64,000 nt of DNA. Origin: Fulvimarina sp040239565. GTDB taxonomy: Bacteria > Pseudomonadota > Alphaproteobacteria > Rhizobiales > Rhizobiaceae. The DNA lies in NCBI RefSeq assembly GCF_040239565.1, contig NZ_JBEHWS010000002.1:1-64000 (forward strand). Direction: 5' to 3'. Position numbers and translations under genes: made by a program. This document shows positions 43,325 to 54,442 of this stretch, piece by piece. Under the pieces are notes generated by a model. The model worked only from the letters and a program-made list of their open reading frames with translations, searched no databases and was not told the DNA's origin. The stretch's first letter is position 1. Each line of letters starts with the position of its first letter.

Positions 43325-44173
43325 CTATCGGCGAAATTTCGCCCTCGCCTCGTAAAGGCGCGAGAGCACGATCGCGGCGCTGGTCGCGACATTCAGGCTG
43401 TCGACATCGGGCTCCATTGCGATCCGCACACCGCGCGCGCGGTCGAGAATGTCCTGCGGGAGGCCAGGGCCCTCCGCGCCGACGACGAAGGCGATGCTTC
43501 CGGCCGGATCGAAATCGTCGAGCGTTTCATCGGCATGAGGCGTCAGCGCAATCGGCGTATATCCAGCCGTCTCGACTGCCGTGATCAGATCACCCGCGCC
43601 GCCAAACCGGCACCAATCCTCGGTGAGGACCGTACCGACCGAAACCCGCAAAGCCTTGCGATAGAGCGGATTGCAGCTCGTTTCGTCGAGCATGACGCCC
43701 GCAACTCCGAACGCCCGCGCATTGCGGAACAGTGCGCCGACATTGTCGTGGTTGGCCATGCCGATCGCAACAAGGATAGGCCCCGGCCGGTCTCTAGCAG
43801 CCTGGACCACATCGGCGGCGGTGCGCTCCGGCATCGTGTCGACCCCATGAGCCAAAACCCCGCGATGCATCGGAAAGCCGGCAATCCTGTCGATCAGTTC
43901 ACGTTCGACGACGTAAACCGGACAATCCTTGGGCAGACGCGCAAGGCGGTCCGCGATCCCCTCGAGTCTGTTGCGAAGCACCAGAACCGAGCTCGGCCTG
44001 AATCGCGCGCTCAACGCCAGCTGATCGAGAACGACGGTCCCTTCCGCGATAAAGCCGTGCCGCCCGGTGAGATCGCGTTCGCGGATATCCCGGAATGCCG
44101 CAATCCGCGGGTCCGCGGGGTCTGTGACCGGCGCGATCGCGCCGCTCTGTTCGAAAAGGTTCGACTGGCTCAT
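43325..44173 (-). CDS. SpoU/TrmH-family RNA 2'-O-methyltransferase
   Basis: The 282-residue protein has an N-terminal substrate-binding region (LTGRHGFIAEGTVVLDQL) and the C-terminal trefoil-knot SPOUT domain. The domain contains LVAIGMANHDNVGALFRNA (motif 1), FVVGAEGPGLP (motif 2) and RIAMEPDVDSLNVATSAAIV (motif 3). It should methylate 2'-O ribose in rRNA or tRNA, using SAM. Exact target (for example 23S rRNA Gm) cannot be assigned. It converges with the phosphatase gene six bases away. Confidence 0.9.
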   Translation of the reverse strand: MSQSNLFEQSGAIAPVTDPADPRIAAFRDIRERDLTGRHGFIAEGTVVLDQLALSARFRPSSVLVLRNRLEGIADRLARLPKDCPVYVVERELIDRIAGFPMHRGVLAHGVDTMPERTAADVVQAARDRPGPILVAIGMANHDNVGALFRNARAFGVAGVMLDETSCNPLYRKALRVSVGTVLTEDWCRFGGAGDLITAVETAGYTPIALTPHADETLDDFDPAGSIAFVVGAEGPGLPQDILDRARGVRIAMEPDVDSLNVATSAAIVLSRLYEARAKFRR

Positions 44174-44236
44174 GCAGTCGGTCTAGCGAAAGCCGGCCCT
44201 GAAGCAAGCGGACCGTCTTCTGGCTAGGTTACCGCC

Positions 44237-45292
44237 TCAGGCGCGCAACGACTCGAGCGGCCGGCTTGTGTCGGCAGATATCAGTGCCTCCGGCCGGACC
44301 TCTTCCGTTGCATCCATGAAGATGTCTGCACAGGCGGCCCAACTGAATTGCGCCGCGCGCGAAAGTGCGTCGACCCGGTCGAGCTTGAGCGCGTCGAGAC
44401 AGGCGGCTCGCAGGTCGTCAGAGATACATCCGGCACGCGATTGACCGAGAACGTCCAGCGGACCCGGCTCGGCGTAGGCCGCAAAAGGTGTGCCGCATGC
44501 GATGGCTTCCAAAAGAACGATCCCGAAGGTGTCCGTCCGCGAAGGAAAGACGAAGACATCGGCTGACGCATAGTAGCGCGCCAGCGTCTCGCCGGTCTGA
44601 AGTCCGGCAAAATGGACGTCCGGATATCGCGCCATCAACTCGGTCCGGCTCGGCCCGTCGCCGACGACGAGCTTGGAACCGGGCAGATCGAGATCGAGGA
44701 AGGCTTCGATATTCTTTTCAGGCGCGAGCCGCGACACGGTAACGAAGATCGGCCGCGGCAGATCGAGCGGCAGCGGAGGATAGGGTTGAAAGACCCTGCG
44801 ATCCACGCCGCGGGTCCAGGTGACGAGATCGCGGAATCCCCGCGCCTCCAGTTGACGCTTCATCATCTCGGTCGGCACCAGACAGGCTGTCGATGGCGCG
44901 TGAAAGCGCCGGAGCCATGCGTAGGACCAGCTTTGCGGCACTGGCGCGCGGGCACTCAGATATTCCGGAAAGCGGGTATGAAAACTCGTGGTGAAGGCGA
45001 GGCGCTTGTTGAGGCATGCCCGCCGCATGGCGCTTCCGACCGGGCCTTCGGTGGCGATGTGAATATTGGTCGGTCGAAACGCCTCGATCCGCTCCGCCGC
45101 CTTGCCCGCTGTCGCAAGCGCGAGGCGGATGTTGGGATAGGTCGGACATGGAAGCGTCCTGAAGTCGGCTGGAGAGAGAACATCCGTCTCGTGCCCGCGC
45201 CGTTCGAGCTCCTGCCGAAGATGGGACAGCGTCCGCACGACGCCGTTCACCTGCGGCTCCCAGGCGTCCGTTGCGATCAGGTAGCGTCCCAT
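44237..45292 (-). CDS. agt: Agt-like glycosyltransferase for phosphate-free glycolipids
   Basis: The 351-residue protein is a GT4/GT-B glycosyltransferase: ATDAWEPQVNGVVRTLSHL at the start, VSRLAPEKNIEAFLDL in the linker and FPSRTDTFGIVLLEAIACG as the nucleotide-sugar-binding EX7E region. Its start overlaps the PlcP-like stop by one base. In Agrobacterium and marine alphaproteobacteria the plcP-agt pair replaces phospholipids under phosphate starvation; Agt adds glucose or glucuronate to diacylglycerol. The name rests on this linkage and overall resemblance; other lipid GT4 roles are possible. Confidence 0.75.
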   Translation of the reverse strand: MGRYLIATDAWEPQVNGVVRTLSHLRQELERRGHETDVLSPADFRTLPCPTYPNIRLALATAGKAAERIEAFRPTNIHIATEGPVGSAMRRACLNKRLAFTTSFHTRFPEYLSARAPVPQSWSYAWLRRFHAPSTACLVPTEMMKRQLEARGFRDLVTWTRGVDRRVFQPYPPLPLDLPRPIFVTVSRLAPEKNIEAFLDLDLPGSKLVVGDGPSRTELMARYPDVHFAGLQTGETLARYYASADVFVFPSRTDTFGIVLLEAIACGTPFAAYAEPGPLDVLGQSRAGCISDDLRAACLDALKLDRVDALSRAAQFSWAACADIFMDATEEVRPEALISADTSRPLESLRA

Positions 45293-46128
45293 CAGGCGGC
45301 CTCCCCCTGGCGCTTTTCGTCAGAGCGCGACCGAAGCGGAAGCCGGTGAACATTGCCCGCCTCATGTTCGTCCCGCAGAACTTCGGCGAAGCGGATCAGT
45401 TCGAGCGTTCCGTCGAAATGCTCGGCAACGGCGGTGCAGCTTTCGACCCAATCGCCCGTGTTGACGTATTCGATACCGCTGAAGGTCTTGAGCTCGGCAT
45501 GGTGGATGTGACCGCAGATCACGCCGTCGCAGCCATGCCGGTCGGCTTCCGATGCAAGGGCTTCCTCGAAGGCCCCGATGAAGCTGACGGCGTTCTTGAC
45601 CTTCAGCTTGGCCCAGGACGAGAACGACCAGTAGGGAAAGCCGAGACGACGACGAATCTTGTTGAAGACGACGTTCAACGCGATCGCAGCGTCATAGGCC
45701 CAGTCGCCGAGATAGGCGACCAGACGCCAGTTCTTGACGACGATATCGAACTCATCGCCGTGGATGACCAGGAGACGGCGTCCGTCGGCCGTCGTGTGCA
45801 CATCGTTCTGGCGCACTTCGACGCCGCCGAAATGCTGGCCCGGAAAGCTTCTCAGAAACTCGTCGTGATTGCCGGGAATGTAGACGATCCGCGCACCCTT
45901 GCGCGCCTTGCGCAGGAGCTTCTGAACGACGTCGTTATGGGCCTGCGGCCAGTGCCACATGCGCTTCAGCCGCCAGCCATCGACGATATCGCCGACGAGA
46001 TACCAGGTCTCGGCCTCGTGCCGGCGCATGAAGTCTATGAACATGTCGGCCCGCGCCGCCTTCGATCCGAGATGGATATCGGAGACGAATAGAGTGCGGA
46101 AACGTCGGGGTTCGGTCGATGAAGCCAT
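45292..46128 (-). CDS. plcP: PlcP-like phospholipase C (LpxH-related metallophosphoesterase)
   Basis: This 278-residue calcineurin-like phosphoesterase shows all five metal motifs: LFVSDIHLGS, YLVGDIVDGW, YIPGNHDEF, VIHGDEFD and VICGHIHHAEL. Such proteins are often annotated as UDP-2,3-diacylglucosamine diphosphatase. In rhizobia and marine bacteria the form that is paired with a glycosyltransferase is PlcP, which cleaves phospholipids to diacylglycerol under phosphate stress. Pairing with agt by a one-base overlap supports this. A PHO-box-like site lies about 55 bases upstream of the start. The lpxA/lpxB genes, expected next to a true LpxH-like enzyme, are absent. Confidence 0.78.
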   Translation of the reverse strand: MASSTEPRRFRTLFVSDIHLGSKAARADMFIDFMRRHEAETWYLVGDIVDGWRLKRMWHWPQAHNDVVQKLLRKARKGARIVYIPGNHDEFLRSFPGQHFGGVEVRQNDVHTTADGRRLLVIHGDEFDIVVKNWRLVAYLGDWAYDAAIALNVVFNKIRRRLGFPYWSFSSWAKLKVKNAVSFIGAFEEALASEADRHGCDGVICGHIHHAELKTFSGIEYVNTGDWVESCTAVAEHFDGTLELIRFAEVLRDEHEAGNVHRLPLRSRSDEKRQGEAA

Positions 46129-46182
46129 GTCGCAATGCGTCCTCGTTCTGCAACCGTGACGCTCTCGCTCTGCGCGCGTTCG

Positions 46183-46200
46183 ATTACACCCGTGTGACGC
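46183..46200 (-). promoter_or_regulatory. Possible PHO box upstream of plcP-agt
   Basis: On the minus strand GCGTCAC-ACGG-GTGTAAT matches the two CTGTCAT half-sites of the alphaproteobacterial PHO box at 9 of 14 positions, with the required four-base spacer. It ends about 55 bases before the plcP start. The match is moderate, but it is where PhoB would act. Confidence 0.4.
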
Positions 46201-46359
46201 CGTTCCGGCGTTTTGTGGAAAGCCCGCAACACAAGCTCAGGCAAAAATCGACAGGCAGAATTGCTAGCCGGTGATATTGCCTTCGCTCCGGCGTTGGCTT
46301 CCGCGAACTATGGCCCTATCCTTCGGCACCAAAAGAACCGAATACTGGGGAACGGAAAC

Positions 46360-48678
<2,319 letters not shown>

Positions 48679-48861
48679 CCATTATCGGGGCAAAACCGCA
48701 TTTTTCGGTCGTTCACCTTGCCGTCAGGCTGATTTCGCGGGCGGATTGGTGTAGGATAAGATACTGAAATTAAACACGGCGAGGGTGGACAGCGCCTCCG
48801 CACTGTCTAGTTTCTTTTTCGATCCGTTCTAAAGAAGACCTCTGTGTGGTGACGCTTGCCC

Positions 48862-49662
48862 ATGGCCACGAAATTTTATCGGATCGTCTCGCGTATGCTC
48901 CTCGCATTCAGTGTGTTCTTCGCGGGCATGATCCCCATGACGCCGGTGCCGGTTCAGGCGCAATCTGTCCTTGAACGGCTGTTCGGCGCTCCGACAGCGG
49001 CCCATCGCCAAAAGATCGGCCGTGCCGCTCCACAACGACAAGTCAAACGCAAAGTCATTCGGAAGCGAACGGTCAAGCGGTCGACGAAACGGCATCGTCA
49101 GTCTGCCAGCCGTTCGTCGGGATCCTCATCGCGGTCCAGAAACCGAGGCTCCGTTTCGAAAGCGTCATCGCGCGGCTCGAGCTACACCTACCGCACACTT
49201 TGCGTGCGCAAGGCCGACGGCTACTTCTTCCCCGTAAGCTTCTCGACGACGCAAGACTATTTCGATCGCGACCTCGAATCCTGTGAGGCCCGCTGCCCCG
49301 GAGCCGATGTCGACCTCTATTTCCACCGCGTCCTGCGTGAGGAAGCAGAGAATATGGTCAGCCACTCGACAGGCGAGAATTACACGGCGCTGGAAACGGC
49401 CTTCACCTACAAGACCAAGGGCATCGATGCGCAAGCGGCCAAAGCCTGCGAGATCGAGCCTGAACCGGCTTTCAAGATCGAGGTCGCGGATGGCCTCGGC
49501 GATTTGCCTTTCGAATCGGCGATCCCACTCCCAATCCGCCGACCAGACCCGGAAGAAGTTCTGGTGAGTGATCTGAGGGGCGGCAGCAGAGATGTCGCCG
49601 AGGTATCCGGGCGTCAGAAGGTCATCCGCCGAGTCGGACCACGATTCTTTCCCGACCAATAA
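48862..49662 (+). CDS. DUF2865 family exported protein
   Basis: The ATG at 48862 gives 266 residues with a signal peptide ending at VQAQS. A strongly basic stretch (RQVKRKVIRKRTVKRSTKR) and a Ser/Arg/Gly region precede the DUF2865 core YRTLCVRKADGYFFPVSFS with the Cys pair ESCEARCPGADVDLYFHR. Conserved Cys may form a disulfide. DUF2865 is common in Rhizobiales and has no known function. The last 41 bases overlap the 3' end of gltX on the other strand. Confidence 0.85.
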   Translation: MATKFYRIVSRMLLAFSVFFAGMIPMTPVPVQAQSVLERLFGAPTAAHRQKIGRAAPQRQVKRKVIRKRTVKRSTKRHRQSASRSSGSSSRSRNRGSVSKASSRGSSYTYRTLCVRKADGYFFPVSFSTTQDYFDRDLESCEARCPGADVDLYFHRVLREEAENMVSHSTGENYTALETAFTYKTKGIDAQAAKACEIEPEPAFKIEVADGLGDLPFESAIPLPIRRPDPEEVLVSDLRGGSRDVAEVSGRQKVIRRVGPRFFPDQ

Positions 49663-50998
49663 GCGGAAGGAGCGCGGCCAGTTCCGGGCCGTGATCGAGG
49701 CCCGTCAGAGCAAGCCTCAGAGGCATGAACAGCGACCGGCCCTTGCGGCCGGTTTCTTTTTTGAGGTCGGTCGTCCAGGCCTTCCAGGTGTTTCCATCGA
49801 CCGCACCTTCGGGCAGGCGCTCATGCGCTGTCTTCAGAAACGCCTGATCATCGGCGCCGATGTCTTCCTCGCGCTCGATGTCGCCATAGACAACGTTCCG
49901 CCAGAAGCCGGTATCGCGCACCTTCGCGCAATTGGCCCGCACCGCCAGCCAGAACGCCTCGCGTTCGCTATCCGGAATATCGAAGGTCGCGAGACGGTCG
50001 GCGACATCTGGATAGGCCAGCGAGTGCACAATCTCCTCGTTCAGCCGATCGAGTTCGGCCGGATCGAATTTCGAAGCCGAGACGGAAACCTCGCCGAGGT
50101 CGACGCGCTCTGCCAACGCATCGAGCTCCCGCACGGCGTCGATCGATCCCGACAGACCGACGAGCGTCGCCAACGAAGCGACCGCCATCGGCTCGTAGCC
50201 TTCCTCGCGCAAAGTCTTGATCGAAAGTGATCCGGTTCGCTTCGAAAGCCCCTCCCCGCCGATCGTCGTGATGAGATTGTGGTGCCCAAAGCGCGGCGCC
50301 GTCAGCCCCAGCGCCTCGAAAATCGGTATCTGAACGCCGGTATTCGTCACATGGTCGTCACCACGGATGATGTCGGTGATGCCGACTTCGCCATCGTCGA
50401 CGATCGATGGAAGCGTATAAAGATAGCTGCCATCGGCGCGGATCAGCACGGGGTCGGACAGCGAAGCGAGGTCGACTGTCTGGGGCCCGCGCACCAGATC
50501 GTCCCAGTGCACCTCGGTTCGCTTGGTGATCGCCGGATCGCCGTCGTGATTAGGCAGGAGGAAGCGCCAGTGCGGCTTTCGTCCTTCTGCCTCCAAGGCG
50601 ACCTTCTCCTCAGGCGAAAGGCGTAGTGCCTCACGGCCGTAGACCGGAGGCAGCCCCCGCGCCGCAAGCCTCTTGCGTTTGCGGTCCAGTTCCTCAGGCG
50701 TCTCATAGCAGGGGTAGAGCAACCCCAGGCTCTTCAGCCTCTCAGCCGCGTCGTCGTAACGCGCGACCTGTTCGGACTGGCGCAGGATGCGATGCGGCGC
50801 GATCCCGATCCAGGCGAGATCGGCCTCGATCTGATCGGCGAATTCCCGCGTCGAGCGCTCCTGATCGGTGTCATCGAAGCGCAGCACGAATTCCCCGCCG
50901 CGGCTCTTGGCATAAAGCCAGTTGAACAGCGCGGTTCGGAGATTGCCGATATGAATGAAACCCGTCGGAGACGGAGCGAAGCGGAGGATGACGGTCAT
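49622..50998 (-). CDS. gltX: Glutamyl-tRNA synthetase
   Basis: The 458-residue class I synthetase has the HIGH-type motif GFIHIGNLRTALFNW and the KMSKS-type motif EGLSKRTGSLS. The catalytic domain includes FDDTDQERSTREFADQIE and the C-terminal anticodon-binding half is shorter than in E. coli. Many alphaproteobacteria carry two gltX genes; the LSKRTGSLSI pattern fits the form that may also charge tRNA(Gln) for transamidation. It overlaps the DUF2865 gene by 41 bases at the 3' end. Confidence 0.93.
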   Translation of the reverse strand: MTVILRFAPSPTGFIHIGNLRTALFNWLYAKSRGGEFVLRFDDTDQERSTREFADQIEADLAWIGIAPHRILRQSEQVARYDDAAERLKSLGLLYPCYETPEELDRKRKRLAARGLPPVYGREALRLSPEEKVALEAEGRKPHWRFLLPNHDGDPAITKRTEVHWDDLVRGPQTVDLASLSDPVLIRADGSYLYTLPSIVDDGEVGITDIIRGDDHVTNTGVQIPIFEALGLTAPRFGHHNLITTIGGEGLSKRTGSLSIKTLREEGYEPMAVASLATLVGLSGSIDAVRELDALAERVDLGEVSVSASKFDPAELDRLNEEIVHSLAYPDVADRLATFDIPDSEREAFWLAVRANCAKVRDTGFWRNVVYGDIEREEDIGADDQAFLKTAHERLPEGAVDGNTWKAWTTDLKKETGRKGRSLFMPLRLALTGLDHGPELAALLPLIGRERIVVRLGG

Positions 50999-51108
50999 GA
51001 GCGAGCCGATTACCAGACCTTTCCGATCACGCGCAATCGTTCGCGGCGTGCGTTGTCAGGGCTCCGCTATTCCCCACATGACGCGGTAGACGCCAACGGA
51101 ACCGATGC

Positions 51109-51867
51109 ATGCTCGATCTCAACACCATCACTCACTTCGTCAAAAGCCGGATCGAACTGAAGGCGCTGATCGCGATCCTGACGGCCGCCTGCGGCATCTG
51201 GGCATTTATCGCGCTGGCCGGCGAAGTTCTGGAGGGCGACACACAAGCGTTAGATGAGGACATCCTCCTCTTGATGCGCAGTGCGGTCGATCCGCAGGAA
51301 CCCCTCGGCCCTCCCTGGCTGGAAGTCCTCGGCCGGGACATGACGGCCTTTGGCGGAACCGGCGTTCTCATCATGGTGACGGCGTTCGCCGCACTCTACC
51401 TCTTCATGCAGGACAAGTGGCGCACGGCCCTCGTGGTTCTCGCGGCAATCGCGTCGGGTTTTCTCATGAGCCAGCTCCTGAAATGGGGCTTTTCGCGTCC
51501 CCGGCCCGATCTCGTTCCGCACGGAACCCATGTCTACACGGCGAGCTTTCCGAGCGGGCACGCAATGATGTCGGCCGTGACCTATCTCACACTCGCGATC
51601 CTTACCGCGCGTGTCGAACCGCGCATTCGGGTTCGGGCCTTTCTCGTCACCTGTGCCGTCATTGTGACTTTCCTCGTCGGTGTGAGCCGGGTTTATCTCG
51701 CCGTTCACTGGCCAAGCGACGTCCTCGCCGGCTGGACGATCGGCGCGGCTTGGGCGATCGGCTGGTGGTTCGCCGCGCGATGGGTTGAAGGGGCAGCCGT
51801 GACCAAACCGGAGACTTCGAACCTCGCCCAGGATCGCAGGCTCCCGCAATCGAAAAATTCGGGGTAA
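51109..51867 (+). CDS. PAP2-family membrane phosphatase
   Basis: The 252-residue polytopic protein shows the three acid-phosphatase motifs: KWGFSRPRPD, FPSGHAMMSA and SRVYLAVHWPSDVLAGW, with catalytic His residues in the second and third. Members dephosphorylate phosphatidate, phosphatidylglycerol phosphate, undecaprenyl pyrophosphate or lipid A. About six transmembrane helices are visible. The position between gltX and a response regulator gives no substrate clue. It is divergent from gltX by 110 bases. Confidence 0.88.
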   Translation: MLDLNTITHFVKSRIELKALIAILTAACGIWAFIALAGEVLEGDTQALDEDILLLMRSAVDPQEPLGPPWLEVLGRDMTAFGGTGVLIMVTAFAALYLFMQDKWRTALVVLAAIASGFLMSQLLKWGFSRPRPDLVPHGTHVYTASFPSGHAMMSAVTYLTLAILTARVEPRIRVRAFLVTCAVIVTFLVGVSRVYLAVHWPSDVLAGWTIGAAWAIGWWFAARWVEGAAVTKPETSNLAQDRRLPQSKNSG

Positions 51868-51978
51868 CGGCAAAGCGCCCGCACGAAAGGCTAATTGCTC
51901 GCTCCCACCGGCCTTCGTAAGCTGCACTGAATTCGGTAGAATGGGTTAGCCACTGCCGTTCGGACGCGAAGAGTGATC

Positions 51979-52668
51979 ATGACGACCTTTCTTCTCATCG
52001 ACGACCATCCGCTGTTCCGCGACGCCCTGCGCGCGGCGATCGAGGCGGCCGTGCCGGACTCGCAGACCGTGGAAACCGACACGATCGAAGCCGCCATCAA
52101 GGCCGTCGACGACAGCGAGACGAGCTTCGATCTAGCGCTTCTCGATCTCACCATACCGGGTGTTTCCGGTTTCGAGGGGCTCCTCGAATTGCGGGCGCGG
52201 TTCCCGAAACTACCGATCCTCGTCGTCTCGGCGCTCGATGACCCCAAGATCGTGCGGCGCGTCCTTTCCTACGGCGCGGCCGGTTTCGTGTCGAAATCGG
52301 CCAAGAAGCTCGATCTCGCGACCGCGATCACCGAGGTCCTGTCCGGTTCGGTCTATGTGCAGGACGAACTGATCGCCAACGGACCGGAAGACCACCCGGA
52401 CGTCGACTCCCTCGCCTCGCGTGTCGCAAGCCTCACGCCACAGCAGCTTCGCGTTCTGTCGATGATCCGCCAAGGGCTTCTCAACAAGCAGATCGCCTAT
52501 GAACTGTCCGTCGGCGAAACGACGGTGAAGGCGCATGTCTCGGAGATCCTGCGCAAGCTCAACGTCTTCAGCCGCACCCAGGCGGTGATCGAAATCTCCA
52601 AACTCGACTTCGACAATCTCGCCACCCCGTTCTCCGAGACGAAGACGCTCGATCGCGCGCCTGGCTGA
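51979..52668 (+). CDS. NarL/FixJ-type response regulator, orphan
   Basis: The 229-residue protein has an N-terminal receiver domain (LIDDHPLFRDALRAA, phospho-acceptor Asp in LALLDLTIPGVSG, Lys in GFVSKSAKK). A C-terminal LuxR-type helix-turn-helix follows (TPQQLRVLSMIRQGLLNKQIAYELSVGETTVKAHVSEIL read across 52436-52554). A GTG six bases upstream (51973) is an alternative start. No histidine kinase is adjacent, so the cognate sensor is unknown. The regulator may control cell-density or stress genes elsewhere. Confidence 0.9.
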   Translation: MTTFLLIDDHPLFRDALRAAIEAAVPDSQTVETDTIEAAIKAVDDSETSFDLALLDLTIPGVSGFEGLLELRARFPKLPILVVSALDDPKIVRRVLSYGAAGFVSKSAKKLDLATAITEVLSGSVYVQDELIANGPEDHPDVDSLASRVASLTPQQLRVLSMIRQGLLNKQIAYELSVGETTVKAHVSEILRKLNVFSRTQAVIEISKLDFDNLATPFSETKTLDRAPG

Positions 52669-52794
52669 AGATTATCGGCAGATATCGTTTGCGGTTCGAC
52701 CTATCTCTTGAAGGCGCCGGGCTGTGGAAGCAGTACTTGCCGGCCCGCCTCGAGGACAACTTGAAAAGCTCCCGACGACAAAAGATCGAAAAGA

Positions 52795-53274
52795 GTGCAG
52801 GCTGACCCTTCCCTAGCGAGCGCCTGGTCGCCGCCGCAGCGCATTCGCCCGATCGCGATCGGCCTCATCGTCGAAGACGGTCATGCGCTGCTGATGGAAG
52901 TTCGGGACCGGTCCGGAACGCTGAAGGGCTTTCGTCCGGTCGGAGGCGGTATCGAATTCGGCGAGGCCGCCGGACATGCGCTCACGCGGGAATTCCAGGA
53001 AGAACTCGGATGGAAACCGCTCGATCTCCAGTTCATCACGGTGTGCGAGAACCTTTTCGAGCATAACGGTTCGCCGGGTCATGAGATCGTCTTCGTATTC
53101 AAGGGCCGTCGGCCGAATGATGCGCCTCCGCCCGACCACAGAACGCGGATCGACTTCGAAGATCACGGTACCCCGACATCGATCCGATGGGTTCGCGCGG
53201 GAGACCTCGCCGGAACACCGCTGTTTCCCGATCAGATCGCGCCGCTTCTCAAGGCACGGATCGATCGCGATTGA
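52795..53274 (+). CDS. Nudix hydrolase
   Basis: The 159-residue protein starts at GTG. The Nudix box GGIEFGEAAGHALTREFQEELGW matches G-x5-E-x7-R-E-x2-E-E-x-G (read across 52945-53013). A beta-rich scaffold before and after completes the fold. Nudix enzymes hydrolyse nucleoside diphosphates linked to other moieties; the substrate cannot be deduced. It is separated by 54 bases from the Gmad2-LysM gene, and the two may share a transcript. Confidence 0.88.
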   Translation: MQADPSLASAWSPPQRIRPIAIGLIVEDGHALLMEVRDRSGTLKGFRPVGGGIEFGEAAGHALTREFQEELGWKPLDLQFITVCENLFEHNGSPGHEIVFVFKGRRPNDAPPPDHRTRIDFEDHGTPTSIRWVRAGDLAGTPLFPDQIAPLLKARIDRD

Positions 53275-53328
53275 GCGAAACTGGTAAGCGGGGTATATTA
53301 AACAGGGGCGTGTGAAGGAGTTTATCCG

Positions 53329-53820
53329 ATGAACATCGAGCTGCTGCAGCCCAAGCCATTCGATCTTGTTTCCAGCAAAATCCTTCTCGCCGGAAATGCG
53401 GTCGCGTTCGAAGGTACCTTGAGTGTCTCCGTCAGCGAGGGCCATGACGAGATTACCGGATTTGTCCAGGTCGGTTCGACGTCGATCCGCCAGTTTCAGG
53501 GCGAGATCGACATCCCCAGCGATGCCGCCTTTCAGCTGAGCCGGCTCTTTGTGACCGTTTCAGACGATACCGCCGGCGGCGGCGAAGCACCTCCCCCCAC
53601 AATGACCGTTCCAGTCTTCTACGGACCGATGATCCTGCCGGACTATGTCGGCTTCCGGAACTACACGGTCCAGCGCGGGGACACGCTTTCGGCGATCGCC
53701 CAGCGTTTCTACAACGATCGCAACCAGTTCCGCGTGATCCAGCAGGCGAACGCCCACGTCGTCGAGGACCCGAACGTTATCTTCCCCGGCCAGATGCTCC
53801 GCATTCCAGTCGCGGACTGA
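53329..53820 (+). CDS. Gmad2-LysM protein
   Basis: The 163-residue protein joins an N-terminal Gmad2-type Ig-like domain (KPFDLVSSKILLAGNAVAFEG, read across 53353-53415) to a C-terminal LysM (YTVQRGDTLSAIAQRFYNDR, ending with IFPGQMLRIPVAD). No signal peptide is visible, so how it would reach peptidoglycan is unclear. A GAAGGAG site stands about 11 bases before the ATG. The domain pairing is known but the function is not. It converges with yidD. Confidence 0.85.
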   Translation: MNIELLQPKPFDLVSSKILLAGNAVAFEGTLSVSVSEGHDEITGFVQVGSTSIRQFQGEIDIPSDAAFQLSRLFVTVSDDTAGGGEAPPPTMTVPVFYGPMILPDYVGFRNYTVQRGDTLSAIAQRFYNDRNQFRVIQQANAHVVEDPNVIFPGQMLRIPVAD

Positions 53821-53829
53821 CGCCAAACG

Positions 53830-54081
53830 CTATTTCGGCACGTTATCGATGCCGCCCTTGCCGAACGGGCCGCATCGGCCGACGCGCTTGGCCGTCAGCC
53901 ATCCACCGCGCAGAAGACCATGGCGGGCGATGGCCTCGTATCCGTATTCGGAGCAGGTCGGAAGATGCCGGCAATGTCCGCCGATCAGCGGCGAAAAGGT
54001 GAGCTGGTAGGCGCGAATGAGGACCGTTCCGACCACGCGGCCGGGTGTCTTGCGCCAGGGTCCGGCGTAGTTACGAGACAT
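53830..54081 (-). CDS. yidD: Membrane protein insertion efficiency factor YidD
   Basis: From the ATG at 54081 the product has 83 residues with the YidD signature: LIRAYQLTFSPLIGGHCRHLPTCSEYGYEAI (read across 53929-54048) and a final CGPFGKGGIDNVPK. YidD assists YidC in inserting inner-membrane proteins. The first residues overlap the last codons of the broken hepT gene. A longer frame to 54159 would run through hepT and lacks family similarity. Confidence 0.9.
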   Translation of the reverse strand: MSRNYAGPWRKTPGRVVGTVLIRAYQLTFSPLIGGHCRHLPTCSEYGYEAIARHGLLRGGWLTAKRVGRCGPFGKGGIDNVPK

Positions 54082-54442
54082 CTTCGCCGGCCTCGCGAAG
54101 GATGGTTTCGATCGCCGACCTGAGTTGAGGAATGTCTCTCCTCGCTGTGTCGACGACAACTTCTATTAGGACATCCTCATAGTCGTGGACGATAATGTGC
54201 CGCATTCAGTAGGCCGGCGCGAGCTCGAGTTCAGAATTAGCCGCAACGAATTCGGGATTCCGCCGAAGGAGCCGTCCGGAGACCTCCCCGACTTGTTCAA
54301 TCACTTTGGTCAGCGCGAGCTCGTGAATGCGGCTTTCCGAGAACAGCGCGTCCGGTTGCCCTGAAATCATTTCTTCCGCTTCGACACACCAGCGGCGCAA
54401 GAGAAGAAGTAGTCCGACAATATCGTCGCTCAGCCCGGTCAC
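54071..54442 (-). pseudogene. hepT: HepT-family toxin inactivated by an in-frame stop
   Basis: Reading from the ATG at 54442, the HepT (DUF86) domain proceeds to AAN...LELAPAY and then meets TGA at 54206-54208. The next codons continue in the same frame: MRHIIVHDYEDVLIEVVV to TAA at 54071. The catalytic RX4HXY motif (RHIIVHDY) therefore lies after the stop. A single C-to-T change (CGA to TGA) explains it. Restored length is about 123 residues, normal for HepT. It follows mntA with a four-base overlap. Loss of the toxin may be tolerated because the antitoxin is retained. Confidence 0.85.

Noticed and set aside
45292..46128. Annotation as lipid A enzyme LpxH/LpxI
   Set aside because: Linkage to a GT4 glycosyltransferase by overlap and absence of lpx neighbours favour PlcP, though the folds are alike.
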